Positions 8,604-17,888 of a stretch of 64,000 nucleotides of DNA are shown piece by piece; positions within the stretch are counted from its first letter, which is position 1; each line of letters opens with the position of its first letter. A program made the translations under genes and the position numbers. Location: NCBI RefSeq assembly GCF_014204975.1, contig NZ_JACHMM010000001.1, positions 4,278,001-4,342,000 on the forward strand, read 5' to 3'. Origin of the DNA: Jiangella mangrovi. GTDB lineage: Bacteria; Actinomycetota; Actinomycetes; Jiangellales; Jiangellaceae. Below the pieces are notes generated by a model. That model saw only the letters and a list, made by a program, of their open reading frames with translations. It made no database searches and was not told the origin of the DNA.

Positions 8604-9371
8604 CTAGAACGGGAAGGCCCGGCGGACGGCGTCCGCTGCGGCCGCGCCGACCCCGTCGTCGCCTTCGACGCCTTCGTGCCAGGTGCAGCCGAGGCCGATG
8701 GCCGCGACCCGGCCGCTGTCGAGGACGCGGCGGACCGCCTGGCCGACCTCGCTGAGCGACGGCCCGCCCGGGGTCGGGAACAGCAGGCCCGGCAGCTCCG
8801 CCCCGTCGACGACGTCGAGGTCGATGTGCAGGTAGACGGGGCCGGGCGGGATGGCGTCGGCGTCGAGCTCGGCGGTGAAGACCTGCCGGATCTCCGACGC
8901 GGCCAGGTAGTCCCGCTCCGGCGGGTCCAGATCCCGCCCGTCGACCAGCACGATGCGGTCCTCGGGGACCGGCCGCAGCCCGAGCCCGTCGGCCACCAGC
9001 TCCGGACGGTAGCCGGCCAGCATCCGCAGCGGCATTCCGCCGAGATACCCCGACGTCGTCGTCTCCAGCGTCTGCACGTCGCCGTGCGCGTCGAACCAGA
9101 CGACGCTCGCGGAGCCGTCGCCGTCGTCTGCGCGCTGCAGACCCGCGACCACGGCCTGCGAGACCATGCAGTCGCCGGACATGACCAGCGGTACGGCGCC
9201 GGCCCGGATGTCACCGGCGACGGCGTCGGCCACGTCTGCGTAGAGGGGCGCCACCCGCTCCCACACGTCGTCGCCGGCGAGGTCACGGCTGATCGTCACG
9301 GCCGGCTCGTACGGCACGTCCAGCCCGGGCCGGTGCTCGTCGAGGTGATAGGGCACGAGAATCCGCGTCAT
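8604..9371 (-). CDS. Arginase/agmatinase-family ureohydrolase
   Basis: A 255-residue protein of the arginase fold, in which a binuclear Mn centre hydrolyses a guanidino or related C-N bond. Metal-binding motifs are in order: SGDCMVSQ (near residue 66), VVWFDAHGDVQTLE (near 91-104) and HIDLDVVDGAELPG (near 179-192). The last replaces the usual DxD spacing with DLDVVD, still compatible with the family. The N-terminus is short. The ATG overlaps the stop of the upstream glycosyltransferase (ATGA), so the two are co-transcribed under the TetR-linked promoter. Substrate (arginine, agmatine, guanidinobutyrate or formiminoglutamate) is not decidable; the glycosyltransferase partner is unusual for catabolic arginase. 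Confidence 0.85.
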   Translation of the reverse strand: MTRILVPYHLDEHRPGLDVPYEPAVTISRDLAGDDVWERVAPLYADVADAVAGDIRAGAVPLVMSGDCMVSQAVVAGLQRADDGDGSASVVWFDAHGDVQTLETTTSGYLGGMPLRMLAGYRPELVADGLGLRPVPEDRIVLVDGRDLDPPERDYLAASEIRQVFTAELDADAIPPGPVYLHIDLDVVDGAELPGLLFPTPGGPSLSEVGQAVRRVLDSGRVAAIGLGCTWHEGVEGDDGVGAAAADAVRRAFPF

Positions 9372-10672
9372 CGGCCGATTGTGTCACCGGTTCGGCGCCC
9401 GTCGAGGTCCTCGATCACGTCGACGAGTTCGTCGACTCCGCGCGACTCGGCGATCTGGCTCGCGATGGCGCCGGCCGCCGCGCGGTGACTGGACGATCGG
9501 AGCACCCCGAGCACGGCGCGCCGCACCGCCCGCGCCCGTGGCCGTCCGGTGCGGAGGTTCACGCCGGCCCCGGACCAGGCGACGCGGGCGCACACCTCCG
9601 GCTTGTCCTCGGTGACACCGGCGGCGACGAGGGGCACGCCGTGGGTCAGGGCGTAGTGCACACCGCCGTACCCGCCGTTGGTCACCATGACGTCGACCAG
9701 CGGAAGGAGCTGGTCATAGGGAAGGAATCGCGCGACCCGGGCATTGTCCGGCAGCGGTCCGAGCTTCTCGGCCGGCTGCCCTCCGGTCGTCACCACCACC
9801 AGGACGTCCTCGCCCGCGAGCCCGTCGAGGGTGGGCCGGACGAGTGCGGTGAGGTCGGCGTTGGCGATCGTGCCCTGGGTGACGAGCACGACCGGCGTGG
9901 TGGTCCGGAGGTCGTCCCACCAGGCCGGCAGGTCGACCGCCGTCGCCGGCCGGGTCAGCGGTCCGGAGAAGTACGTGGGGACCGCGGCGTCCGGTTGCGG
10001 ATACTCGAACGCCGGCACCGAGAACTGCACGATGGCGTCGACGGTGCTGACCCAGTTGAGGACGAAGGCGGGCGCCGGACGGCCGTGCACCGCCTGGTAG
10101 AGGGCGTCGAAGTCGCGCTGCACCGGCGCGAAGACCACCCGCTCGACGAGGAACCGCAGCAGGCGGTTGCGCGCGGTGTTGAGCCGCCGCGCCGGACCGG
10201 CCAGCGGCTGCAGACCGAGTCCGAACGGTGGCACGTGCGGCGAGGCCAGTGTCAGGACGGTGACCCCGCCGTAGATCACCGGAGGCCGGTCGTGGGCGGG
10301 GTGGCCGGTGAGCAGGAAGGCGCCGAGGAACGTCGGGTCGACGAGCACCGCCTTCGTGGGCTCGGCCAGCTGCTCCAACAGGGCCCGGTACTGGGCCGGC
10401 GCGGGTGTGAGGAAGATCTGCCTGACGTCGAACCGCAGGCCGGCGAGGCCGCGAGGCCGGTCCTTGGTCACCGCGTCGAGCTGCCGGTCGTCGTAGTCCG
10501 CGTCCGCGGGGAGAGCGACGAAGGTACTGCCCGTCTCCTCGACGAGCGACGCGAAGCGCGCTCCAGTGAGGAACCGCACGCGATGGCCGCGCCGCACCAG
10601 GCCGACGGCAGCACCGAGGAGCGGCGTGACGTGCCCGTGGATCGGCACACTGGCGATCAGGATGTCGGACAT
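9368..10672 (-). CDS. MGT/UGT-type glycosyltransferase (GT1, macrolide-glycosyltransferase-like)
   Basis: A 434-residue GT-B glycosyltransferase of family 1, transferring a sugar from a nucleotide sugar to a small acceptor such as a macrolide or other hydrophobic alcohol. The N-terminal half has PIHGHVTPLLGAAVGLVRRG with the catalytic-type histidine (residue about 13). The C-terminal donor domain has VVLVTQGTI, then VTNGGYGGVHYALTHGVPLV (about 330-350) and TEDKPEVCARVAWSGAGVNL, the usual acidic/Q loop. It is divergent from a TetR gene and followed with overlap by an arginase-family gene. This suggests an inducible drug-inactivation unit, an inference. A GGGAGGG ribosome binding site lies 6 nt before the ATG. 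Confidence 0.88.
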   Translation of the reverse strand: MSDILIASVPIHGHVTPLLGAAVGLVRRGHRVRFLTGARFASLVEETGSTFVALPADADYDDRQLDAVTKDRPRGLAGLRFDVRQIFLTPAPAQYRALLEQLAEPTKAVLVDPTFLGAFLLTGHPAHDRPPVIYGGVTVLTLASPHVPPFGLGLQPLAGPARRLNTARNRLLRFLVERVVFAPVQRDFDALYQAVHGRPAPAFVLNWVSTVDAIVQFSVPAFEYPQPDAAVPTYFSGPLTRPATAVDLPAWWDDLRTTTPVVLVTQGTIANADLTALVRPTLDGLAGEDVLVVVTTGGQPAEKLGPLPDNARVARFLPYDQLLPLVDVMVTNGGYGGVHYALTHGVPLVAAGVTEDKPEVCARVAWSGAGVNLRTGRPRARAVRRAVLGVLRSSSHRAAAGAIASQIAESRGVDELVDVIEDLDGRRTGDTIGR

Positions 10673-10708
10673 GACGGCCCTCCCGAGCCAGGTCGAGAAG
10701 CTTGGCGC

Positions 10709-10737
10709 AGTATTGAGTACTATGCCATAGTGGTCAA
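10709..10737 (-). promoter_or_regulatory. Promoter of the glycosyltransferase operon with embedded 25-bp TetR-type operator
   Basis: On the minus strand TTGACC (10732-10737) and AATACT (10709-10714) are 17 bp apart, a good sigma-70 type promoter. The stretch 10713-10737 is an imperfect palindrome: left half TTGAGTACTATG, one centre C, right half CATAGTGGTCAA, with 10 of 12 pairs matching. It covers the whole spacer and -35, so a bound repressor would block the promoter. Its place beside a TetR gene makes autoregulated divergent control likely (inference). Confidence 0.75.
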
Positions 10738-10755
10738 CCCGTTGAGGGAGGAGTC

Positions 10756-11397
10756 ATTTCCGTTCGCCGATACTCGTCGACGCTCCGGGCCGAGCAGGCC
10801 GCCACCACGCGGCGGCGGGTGATCGATGCGGCCGCCGAGCTCTTCGCGGCGCACGGCTACGCCCGCACGACCCTCGCTCGCATCGCCGAGGCGGCCCAGG
10901 TCTCCGTGGAGACCGTGCAGGCCCAGGGTCCGAAGCGGAGTCTCCTGGGCGCCGCCGTGCGCATGCGCACCTTCGGTCGCGAGGCCGACGAGTCGATCCT
11001 CGACGTCCCCGAGTCCGGCGCGCTCCTCCGCCAGGATCGTCCCGACGGATTCGCGCGAGCCGCCGCCCGCCTCGTGGGTGAGATCAACGCTCGCAGCAGC
11101 GGGCTCATGCGTGCCTTCGCATCGGCCGCGGCGGACGACCCGGACATCGAGGCCGAGTGGTCAGAGGTGCTCGGACTCGTCCATGGCAACGTCCGCGACC
11201 TCGTCGCGCTGCTCGGGTCACGTGGCTGGCTGCGCTCCGACGCCGGGACGGACGAACTCGCAGCCGGCCTGTGGATCATGATCGACGGCGAGGTCTTCGA
11301 GAAGCTCACGCGGCGTCTCGGGTGGTCGGCCCAGCACTATGAGGACTGGCTGGCCCGGTCGATCGGGGACCTGCTCTTCCCGGCCCGGCCGGCCTGA
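10756..11397 (+). CDS. TetR/AcrR-family transcriptional regulator, probable ATT start
   Basis: A TetR-type repressor with an N-terminal helix-turn-helix (VIDAAAELFAAHGYARTTLARIAEAAQVSVETVQ) and an all-helical C-terminal ligand domain with TetR_C-like WSEVLGLVHGNVRDLVALL. The only ATG/GTG/TTG codon before the HTH is GTG at 10819, which would begin inside helix 1 and remove the N-terminal arm. In frame upstream, codons from ATT 10756 encode ISVRRYSSTLRAEQAATTRR, a normal TetR arm. The ATT is preceded by the strong ribosome binding site GAGGGAGGAG. No in-frame ATG/GTG/TTG lies between the stop at 10714 and 10819. I therefore annotate 213 residues from ATT; the short form would be 192. It probably controls the divergent glycosyltransferase operon. 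Confidence 0.8.
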   Translation: MSVRRYSSTLRAEQAATTRRRVIDAAAELFAAHGYARTTLARIAEAAQVSVETVQAQGPKRSLLGAAVRMRTFGREADESILDVPESGALLRQDRPDGFARAAARLVGEINARSSGLMRAFASAAADDPDIEAEWSEVLGLVHGNVRDLVALLGSRGWLRSDAGTDELAAGLWIMIDGEVFEKLTRRLGWSAQHYEDWLARSIGDLLFPARPA

Positions 11398-11412
11398 GCG
11401 CTCGGCCGGGCC
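11382..11412. terminator. Bidirectional hairpin between TetR gene and sigA
   Basis: GGCCCGGCCG and CGGCCGGGCC form a perfect 10-bp stem with an 11-nt loop. The left arm overlaps the last codons of the TetR gene, and sigA ends at 11423 on the other strand. Confidence 0.65.
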
Positions 11413-11422
11413 AGAACCGCGA

Positions 11423-12940
<1,518 letters not shown>

Positions 12941-13001
12941 GTACGACCTCTCGAAGTCTTGGTCAGGGACGGCGCAGCGCGCAAGGCGGCGACGGCAACA
13001 C

Positions 13002-13007
13002 ATTATT
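13002..13007 (-). promoter_or_regulatory. Possible -10 hexamer AATAAT upstream of sigA
   Basis: The minus strand reads AATAAT (5 of 6 to TATAAT) about 62 nt before the sigA GTG, in a locally AT-rich patch. No good -35 is seen at 16-18 bp, so the call is tentative. Confidence 0.35.
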
Positions 13008-13063
13008 GAAGCACAGCGCATGGGTCCCGTTCATCCCGAAACCGCGCCGGAGGCCCCGGATTC

Positions 13064-14668
13064 TCATCGCCCGGCCCACCGTAGCGCGAGAACCGTCTGG
13101 TCGTCGGCGGCGCCGTCGATCTGCATGCGCCGGACGACGGCGTCGAGAAGCTCCTCGAGCGCCACCCCCCGCTGCTCCTCGAGGCAGCGCAGCAGCTGCG
13201 CGAATCCCTCTTCGAGCGAGCGGGTGCGGCTCTCGATGAGGCCGTCGGTGAACGCTATGAGCACGTCGCCGGGCCAGAGCCGCACCGACTGCGTCGACCG
13301 GGGCTCGGTGACGCCGATGGGCGTGGTGCCCGCGCCGGCGTCGACCAGCTCGACGGCGCCGACCTCGGGGATGCGGATGAGCGGCAGGTGCCCGGCGTCG
13401 CCGACGCGGACGGTGCCGTTGACGGGGTCGACCAGCGCGTAGACGACGGTGACCATCTCGACGGCGTCGTCGCGCTCGACCAGGCGGTCCAGCCCGCCGA
13501 GCACCGACGCGGGGTCGGGGTCGGTGAGCGCCAGCGCCCGCAGCGCCGCCCGCATCTCGCCCATGGCGCTGGCCGCCGTGACGCCGTGGCCCATGACGTC
13601 GCCGACCACCAGGGCCAGCTCGCCGTCGGGCATGACCAGCGCGTCGTACCAGTCGCCGCCGACGGAGTGCTCGCCCACGTCGGTCCGCGAGCGGGCCGCC
13701 AGCTCGATGCCGGCCACCGTCGGCAACCGCCTCGGCAGCAGCCCCTTGCTGAGCGACGCGGCCGCCGTCCGCTCGCGCTCGAACAGCCGCGCCCGCGCGA
13801 ACGCCAGCGAACCCTGCTGCGCGACCGCCCGCAGGAATCGGCACTGGTCGGAGTCGAACTCCTGCTCCGTGGCGAAGGAGAACCGGACCGCGCCGACGCA
13901 GCCGTCCTCGCCGGCCAGCGGCAGCACCGCCCAGGCGCGCTCGTCGGTGTGGTCGAGGAAGGCGCCGAAGACGGGGTCACCGGGCGCGGCGGCCCGGGCG
14001 CGGTCGCGGCTGCCGAGGAACATCGGCCAGCCGCTGCGCAGCACCTCGTCGGTGGGCGTGACGGCGCCGTGCGGCCAGACGGGGACCTGCTCGCCCTCGG
14101 CGATGCCCGTGGTGACGGGGTACGGCCGCCCGTTGGGGCCGATGAGCGTGACGGCGGTGCGGTAGGCCTGCACGTTGCGGCGGCCGATGGCGGCGACGCC
14201 GTCGGCGACCTCGCGCACCGTGACCGCCCGCGACAGCACGTCGGACACCTCGAGCAGCCGCGCGTTGCGGGCCCGGCTGCGCCGCAGCGAGGAGATGGCG
14301 CGCTGGTGCGAGGTGTCGTCGACGACGAACATGGCGACCTCGCGGCCGCGGCCCTCGTCGACCAGGTACCAGGACGAGTGCAGGTGGTACGTGTCGGTGC
14401 GCCCCGAGACGGCGGGCTCCTCGGCCTCGACCGACTCGCCCGTGCGCAGGACGCGCTCGATCATCTCGTCGGTGTGCGCGGCCAGCTCGGGCGGCAGCAC
14501 GTCGGCCGGGGTGCGGCCGAGGTGGTCGGCGATGCCCTTGCCGGACCGTTCCGCCAGGGCGGCGTTGATGGCGAGGTAGCGATGGTGCTCGTCGAAGACG
14601 GCGAACCCCACAGGGGCGTCGACACCGGCCAGCGCACCGAGCAGGCGCTGGGCGTCAGCGGGACGCAT
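13064..14668 (-). CDS. PAS-GAF-SpoIIE (PP2C-type) serine phosphatase
   Basis: A 534-residue soluble signalling phosphatase. A PAS domain spans about residues 8-120 (GFAVFDEHHRYLAINAALAE), a GAF domain about 140-300 (AWAVLPLAGEDGCVGAVRFS) and a SpoIIE/RsbU phosphatase domain about 320-534. The metal-binding aspartates lie in SVGGDWYDALVMPDG, VVGDVMGHGVTAASAMGEMR and ADDQTVLALRW. In the family these enzymes dephosphorylate anti-anti-sigma factors in partner-switching control of alternative sigma factors. No kinase (RsbW) or antagonist gene is adjacent, so partners are unknown. It lies 5 nt behind the HhH-GPD gene on the same strand and is probably in one transcript with it and UspA. Confidence 0.9.
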   Translation of the reverse strand: MRPADAQRLLGALAGVDAPVGFAVFDEHHRYLAINAALAERSGKGIADHLGRTPADVLPPELAAHTDEMIERVLRTGESVEAEEPAVSGRTDTYHLHSSWYLVDEGRGREVAMFVVDDTSHQRAISSLRRSRARNARLLEVSDVLSRAVTVREVADGVAAIGRRNVQAYRTAVTLIGPNGRPYPVTTGIAEGEQVPVWPHGAVTPTDEVLRSGWPMFLGSRDRARAAAPGDPVFGAFLDHTDERAWAVLPLAGEDGCVGAVRFSFATEQEFDSDQCRFLRAVAQQGSLAFARARLFERERTAAASLSKGLLPRRLPTVAGIELAARSRTDVGEHSVGGDWYDALVMPDGELALVVGDVMGHGVTAASAMGEMRAALRALALTDPDPASVLGGLDRLVERDDAVEMVTVVYALVDPVNGTVRVGDAGHLPLIRIPEVGAVELVDAGAGTTPIGVTEPRSTQSVRLWPGDVLIAFTDGLIESRTRSLEEGFAQLLRCLEEQRGVALEELLDAVVRRMQIDGAADDQTVLALRWAGR

Positions 14669-14673
14669 CGGGG

Positions 14674-15249
14674 CTAGGCCTTCGCCGCACGCTTGATCTC
14701 ACGCTTCGTGGCCCGGACCTGGAGCAGGGTGTCGGCGTCGACGACGTCGGCCACCGAGCGGGTGGCGCCGTCGACGCCGTAGTCGCCCGCGGCCTCGCGC
14801 CAGCCGTCGGGCCGGACCCCGATCTGCTTGCCCAGCAGCGCCACCATGATCTTGGCCTTCTGCTCGCCGAACCCGGGCAGCCCCTTGAGCCGCTTGAGCA
14901 GCTCGGCACCCGTGGTGGCGTCGGCCCAGATGTTGGCGGCGTCGTTGCCGTAGTGCTCGGCGACGTACGCGGCCACCTTCTGCACCCGTCCGGCCATGGA
15001 CCCCGGGAACCGGTGCACGGCCGGGGTGCGCGAGAAGATCTCGGCGAACGCCTCGGGGTCGTGCGCGGCGATGGCCGCGGGGTCGAGGTGGTCGACGCCG
15101 CCCATGCGCTCGGCGATGACCGCCGGCCCCGAGAACGCCTTCTCCATGGGCACCTGCTGGTCCAGGAGCATGCCGGTGAGCAGCGAGAACGGATCTCGCG
15201 CCAGGAGGGCGTCGGCCGCGGGGTCGCCGGCCAGGTACAGCGTCGTCAC
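14674..15249 (-). CDS. HhH-GPD-type base-excision DNA repair protein
   Basis: A 191-residue actinomycete-type member of the helix-hairpin-helix GPD DNA glycosylase superfamily. The N-terminus has DPFSLLTGMLLDQQVPMEKA, the helical core, and the HhH hairpin is LLKRLKGLPGFGEQKAKIMV near residues 115-134, followed by a basic C-terminal tail (RATKREIKRAAKA). It lacks the four-cysteine Fe-S cluster of Nth/MutY. It is expected to bind DNA and excise damaged bases, but substrate and catalytic aspartate are not clear from sequence alone. It starts GTG and lies 16 nt behind the UspA gene on the same strand. Confidence 0.88.
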   Translation of the reverse strand: MTTLYLAGDPAADALLARDPFSLLTGMLLDQQVPMEKAFSGPAVIAERMGGVDHLDPAAIAAHDPEAFAEIFSRTPAVHRFPGSMAGRVQKVAAYVAEHYGNDAANIWADATTGAELLKRLKGLPGFGEQKAKIMVALLGKQIGVRPDGWREAAGDYGVDGATRSVADVVDADTLLQVRATKREIKRAAKA

Positions 15250-15265
15250 GTTCAGGGGAACCCTT

Positions 15266-15676
15266 CTAGTCCACGTCCTCGGCCTTGACGGCCAGGACAG
15301 GGCACGGTGCGTCCAACAGGATACGCTGCGCGTTGCTTCCCAAGATCAACTTACCGACCGGGCTCCGGCGGCGCAGGCCGATGACGATGAAATCGGCCGC
15401 GTGCTCCTCGGCGACGGCGATGATGTCCTCGGCGACGTCCATGCCGCGCACCAGCTGGCGCACCTCGGCCTCGATGCCGGCGTCCTTCAGCTGCTGGCTG
15501 ACGGTGGCGAGCTCGGCGTCGGCGCGGATGGCGTCGTCGTCGTCGAAGTCGCGTCCGCCCCGGGCGGAGTTGACGACGACGAGCCGGGCGCCCCGCAACC
15601 GCGCCTCTTCGGCCGCCCGGCGGAGCGCGGCGCGGCCCTCGGCCTTGGGGACGTAGCCCACGACGATCGCGGTCAT
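15266..15676 (-). CDS. Universal stress protein, single UspA domain
   Basis: A 136-residue single-domain Usp protein. It begins MTAIVVGYVPKAEGRAALRR, where UspA proteins often bind a nucleotide. The ATP-binding signature is GLRRRSPVGKLILGSNAQRI near residues 103-122 (G-2x-G-9x-G-S type), so it is likely the ATP-binding subclass. Such proteins support stress tolerance by mechanisms that differ between species. The ATG at 15676 has GAGAAGG 7 nt upstream; the longer extension is rejected. It is the first of a same-strand series UspA, HhH-GPD, SpoIIE phosphatase, suggesting a small stress operon. Confidence 0.92.
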   Translation of the reverse strand: MTAIVVGYVPKAEGRAALRRAAEEARLRGARLVVVNSARGGRDFDDDDAIRADAELATVSQQLKDAGIEAEVRQLVRGMDVAEDIIAVAEEHAADFIVIGLRRRSPVGKLILGSNAQRILLDAPCPVLAVKAEDVD

Positions 15677-15858
15677 CGGAACCTTCTCTCCCACTACTCC
15701 TGACATGTCGGGCCACACACGCAGCCCTCACTCGCTCCGGGCCTCCTCGGCCCTGACCGACGACTCGTGGGAGCCTCCGGCCCCCAGTCGCCGCCTGTGT
15801 GCGCAGCCCTCCACGGGCCGGCGTGAACTCCGGGTCGCGGCGCAACCGTACCGCAGCC

Positions 15859-15882
15859 GCCGGACAGTCGTGTCAGTCCGGC
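15859..15882. promoter_or_regulatory. Inverted repeat upstream of DNA polymerase IV gene
   Basis: GCCGGAC and GTCCGGC are separated by 10 nt, 17 bp before the dinB start. It does not match the LexA box TCGAAC-N4-GTTCGA. It may be an operator; function is unknown. Confidence 0.35.
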
Positions 15883-15898
15883 GTGGCACGATCGGGAC

Positions 15899-17218
15899 AT
15901 GCGCGTCCTCCATCTCGACCTGGACGCCTTCTTCGCCTCGGTCGAGCAGCGCGACAAGCCGTCGCTGCGCGGAAAACCGGTCATCGTCGGTGGTCTCGGG
16001 CGGCGCGGCGTGGTGTCGACGGCGTCCTACGAGGCGCGCGTGTTCGGCGTCCGCTCGGCCATGTCCATGAGTGAGGCGCGCTCGCGCTGCCCCAACGCCG
16101 CGTACCTGTCCGGGCGCTACGCCGTCTACCAGTCGGTAAGCTCCGTCGTCATGGCGGCGCTGCGGGCGCTGTCGCCCGTCGTCGAGCCGCTCTCGCTGGA
16201 CGAGGCCTTCGTCGACCTCGCGGGCAGCGCCGACGGCGTGCCGGGTTCCGTCGGCGCCGCTCGGGCAGTGGCCGAGGAGCTGCGATCGACGATCCTCGAT
16301 GCCACCGGCGTGACGGCGTCCGTGGGCGTCGCCGGGTCCAAGCTCATGGCCAAGCTCGCGTCCGAGCAGGCGAAACCCGACGGTCTGGTGGTGGTCGAGC
16401 CGGGGACGGAGCTCGACGTGCTGCACCCGCTGCCGGTGCGCGCCCTGCCCGGCGTCGGCCCGGCGACGGCGGCCCGGCTCACCCGGTTCGGGGTCAAGAC
16501 GGTCGGCGACCTCGCCCGCATCACCGAGCCCGACCTCGTCGACCTGCTCGGCGAGGCCCACGGCCGCTCGCTGCACCGGCTGTCGCTGGCCCAGGACTCG
16601 CGGGCGGTGAACGCCGAGCGCGAGTCCAAGTCCGTCAGCGTCGAGGACACCTTCGACCGCGACCTCACCGACCCGGCGCTGCTGGCCGCCATCGTCGCGC
16701 GACTGGCCGAGCGGGTGGCGACGCGGCTGGGGCGTGCCGGGCTGTCCGGGCGCACGATCACGCTGAAGACGCGGCTGCACGACTTCACGACGCTGTCCCG
16801 CTCGGCCACGCTGCCCGCTCCGACCGACGACGTCCGCGTGATCGCCCGGCTGGCGACGCGGCTGCTGGGCGACGTCGACACGACGGCCGGCGTCCGGCTG
16901 CTCGGCGTGGGCGTGTCGGGGCTGTCCGAGTGGGTGCAGGACGACCTCTTCGTCACCGAGAGGCCGGCACCGGTCGACGAAGCCGCCGAGGTCGTCGAGG
17001 AGGTGCTGCACGAGCGCCACAGCTGGCACCCCGGCATGGACGTCGAGCACGCGGTGCACGGACCCGGCTGGGTGTGGGGGTCCGGACGGGGCCGCGTGAC
17101 GGTGCGCTTCGAGACGGCGTCCACCCCGCCCGGCCCGGTCCGCACCTTCGCCGCCGACGACCCCGAACTGTCGCCCGCTCCCCCGCCGCCGGTCCCGTCC
17201 GACCCCGTCCCCGCCTGA
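15899..17218 (+). CDS. dinB: DNA polymerase IV (Y-family, DinB)
   Basis: A 439-residue translesion DNA polymerase. The palm starts MRVLHLDLDAFFASVEQRDK with catalytic aspartates, followed by VSTASYEARVFGVRSAMSMS and the second active-site motif LSLDEAFVDL near residues 100-109. A helix-hairpin-helix thumb (LPGVGPATAARLTRFGVKTV, about 181-200) and little-finger domain complete the polymerase. The C-terminal 80 residues form a variable tail that ends proline-rich; no clear beta-clamp motif was identified. A CACGAT hexamer lies 6 nt before the ATG, close to the leaderless pattern of the window. It is divergent from uspA with a 222-bp spacer and no LexA box. Confidence 0.95.
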   Translation: MRVLHLDLDAFFASVEQRDKPSLRGKPVIVGGLGRRGVVSTASYEARVFGVRSAMSMSEARSRCPNAAYLSGRYAVYQSVSSVVMAALRALSPVVEPLSLDEAFVDLAGSADGVPGSVGAARAVAEELRSTILDATGVTASVGVAGSKLMAKLASEQAKPDGLVVVEPGTELDVLHPLPVRALPGVGPATAARLTRFGVKTVGDLARITEPDLVDLLGEAHGRSLHRLSLAQDSRAVNAERESKSVSVEDTFDRDLTDPALLAAIVARLAERVATRLGRAGLSGRTITLKTRLHDFTTLSRSATLPAPTDDVRVIARLATRLLGDVDTTAGVRLLGVGVSGLSEWVQDDLFVTERPAPVDEAAEVVEEVLHERHSWHPGMDVEHAVHGPGWVWGSGRGRVTVRFETASTPPGPVRTFAADDPELSPAPPPPVPSDPVPA

Positions 17219-17254
17219 CGGTCGGCGACGGCGGCCGGCTCGGCGCCGCTCGCG

Positions 17255-17266
17255 ACCCCCGGGGGT
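17255..17266. terminator. Perfect 12-nt palindrome in the dinB / response-regulator convergent gap
   Basis: ACCCCCGGGGGT in the 64-bp gap between convergent stops. With no loop it is a poor classical hairpin, so terminator function is only possible. Confidence 0.3.
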
Positions 17267-17282
17267 GCGCTGGGGGCCGGGC

Positions 17283-17888
17283 TCAGATCCAGCCGTGACG
17301 GCGGGCGACGTGGACGGCTTCGTGGCGGTTGGCGGCCCCGAGCTTCGAGGCCGCCGACGACAGGTAGTTGCGCACCGTTCCCGGGGTCAGCGCGGCCCGG
17401 CGGGCGATCTCCTCGACCGGGGCGCCCTCGGCGGCCAGTTCGAGGACGTCGGACTCGCGGGCGGTCAGGGGGCTGTCGCCGGCGCTGATCGCCTCGGCCG
17501 CGAGCTCCGGGTCGACGTAACGGCCGCCGGCGTGCACCGTCCGGACCACCTGGGCCAGCACCGACGCGGACACCGTCTTGGGCAGGAACCCGCCGACTCC
17601 CCCGGCCAACGCCCGCTTGAGGTATCCGGGCCGCCCGTGGCTGGTGACGATCATCGTCCGGCAGGCGGGCACCGCGACGTGCAGCTCGGCCGCCAGCGCG
17701 ATCCCGTCCCGGTCCGGCAACTGCAGATCCAGCACGGCGACATCGGGGAGCATGGCGCGGGCCATGGCCAGCGCCTCGTCGGCGGTCGCGGCCTCGGCGA
17801 CCACCTCGATGCCGTCCTCGAGCGACAGCAGTGCCCGCAGCGCGGACCGGATGAGGTTCTCGTCGTCGGCCAACAGGACCCGGATCAC
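17283..17888 (-). CDS. NarL/FixJ-family response regulator
   Basis: A 201-residue two-component response regulator. The receiver has the acidic pair DDE (residues 8-10), the phospho-acceptor aspartate in VAVLDLQLPDRDG (near residue 53) and lysine in GFLPKTVSA. The LuxR-type DNA-binding domain is at the C-terminus: LTARESDVLELAAEGAPVEE through GTVRNYLSSAASKLGAANRH. Its ATG (17888) overlaps the stop of the histidine kinase, so the two are a cognate pair. By position it is expected to regulate the upstream ABC transporter genes, as in DesK/LiaS-like systems (inference). It belongs to the four-gene block 17283-20884. Confidence 0.95.
   Translation of the reverse strand: MIRVLLADDENLIRSALRALLSLEDGIEVVAEAATADEALAMARAMLPDVAVLDLQLPDRDGIALAAELHVAVPACRTMIVTSHGRPGYLKRALAGGVGGFLPKTVSASVLAQVVRTVHAGGRYVDPELAAEAISAGDSPLTARESDVLELAAEGAPVEEIARRAALTPGTVRNYLSSAASKLGAANRHEAVHVARRHGWI

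Noticed and set aside
9368-11397. Secondary-metabolite gene cluster around the glycosyltransferase
   Set aside because: Only a glycosyltransferase, an arginase-family enzyme and a TetR regulator are present, with no PKS, NRPS or other backbone enzyme.
15859-15898. LexA box at dinB
   Set aside because: The inverted repeat GCCGGAC/GTCCGGC differs from the TCGAAC-N4-GTTCGA consensus.
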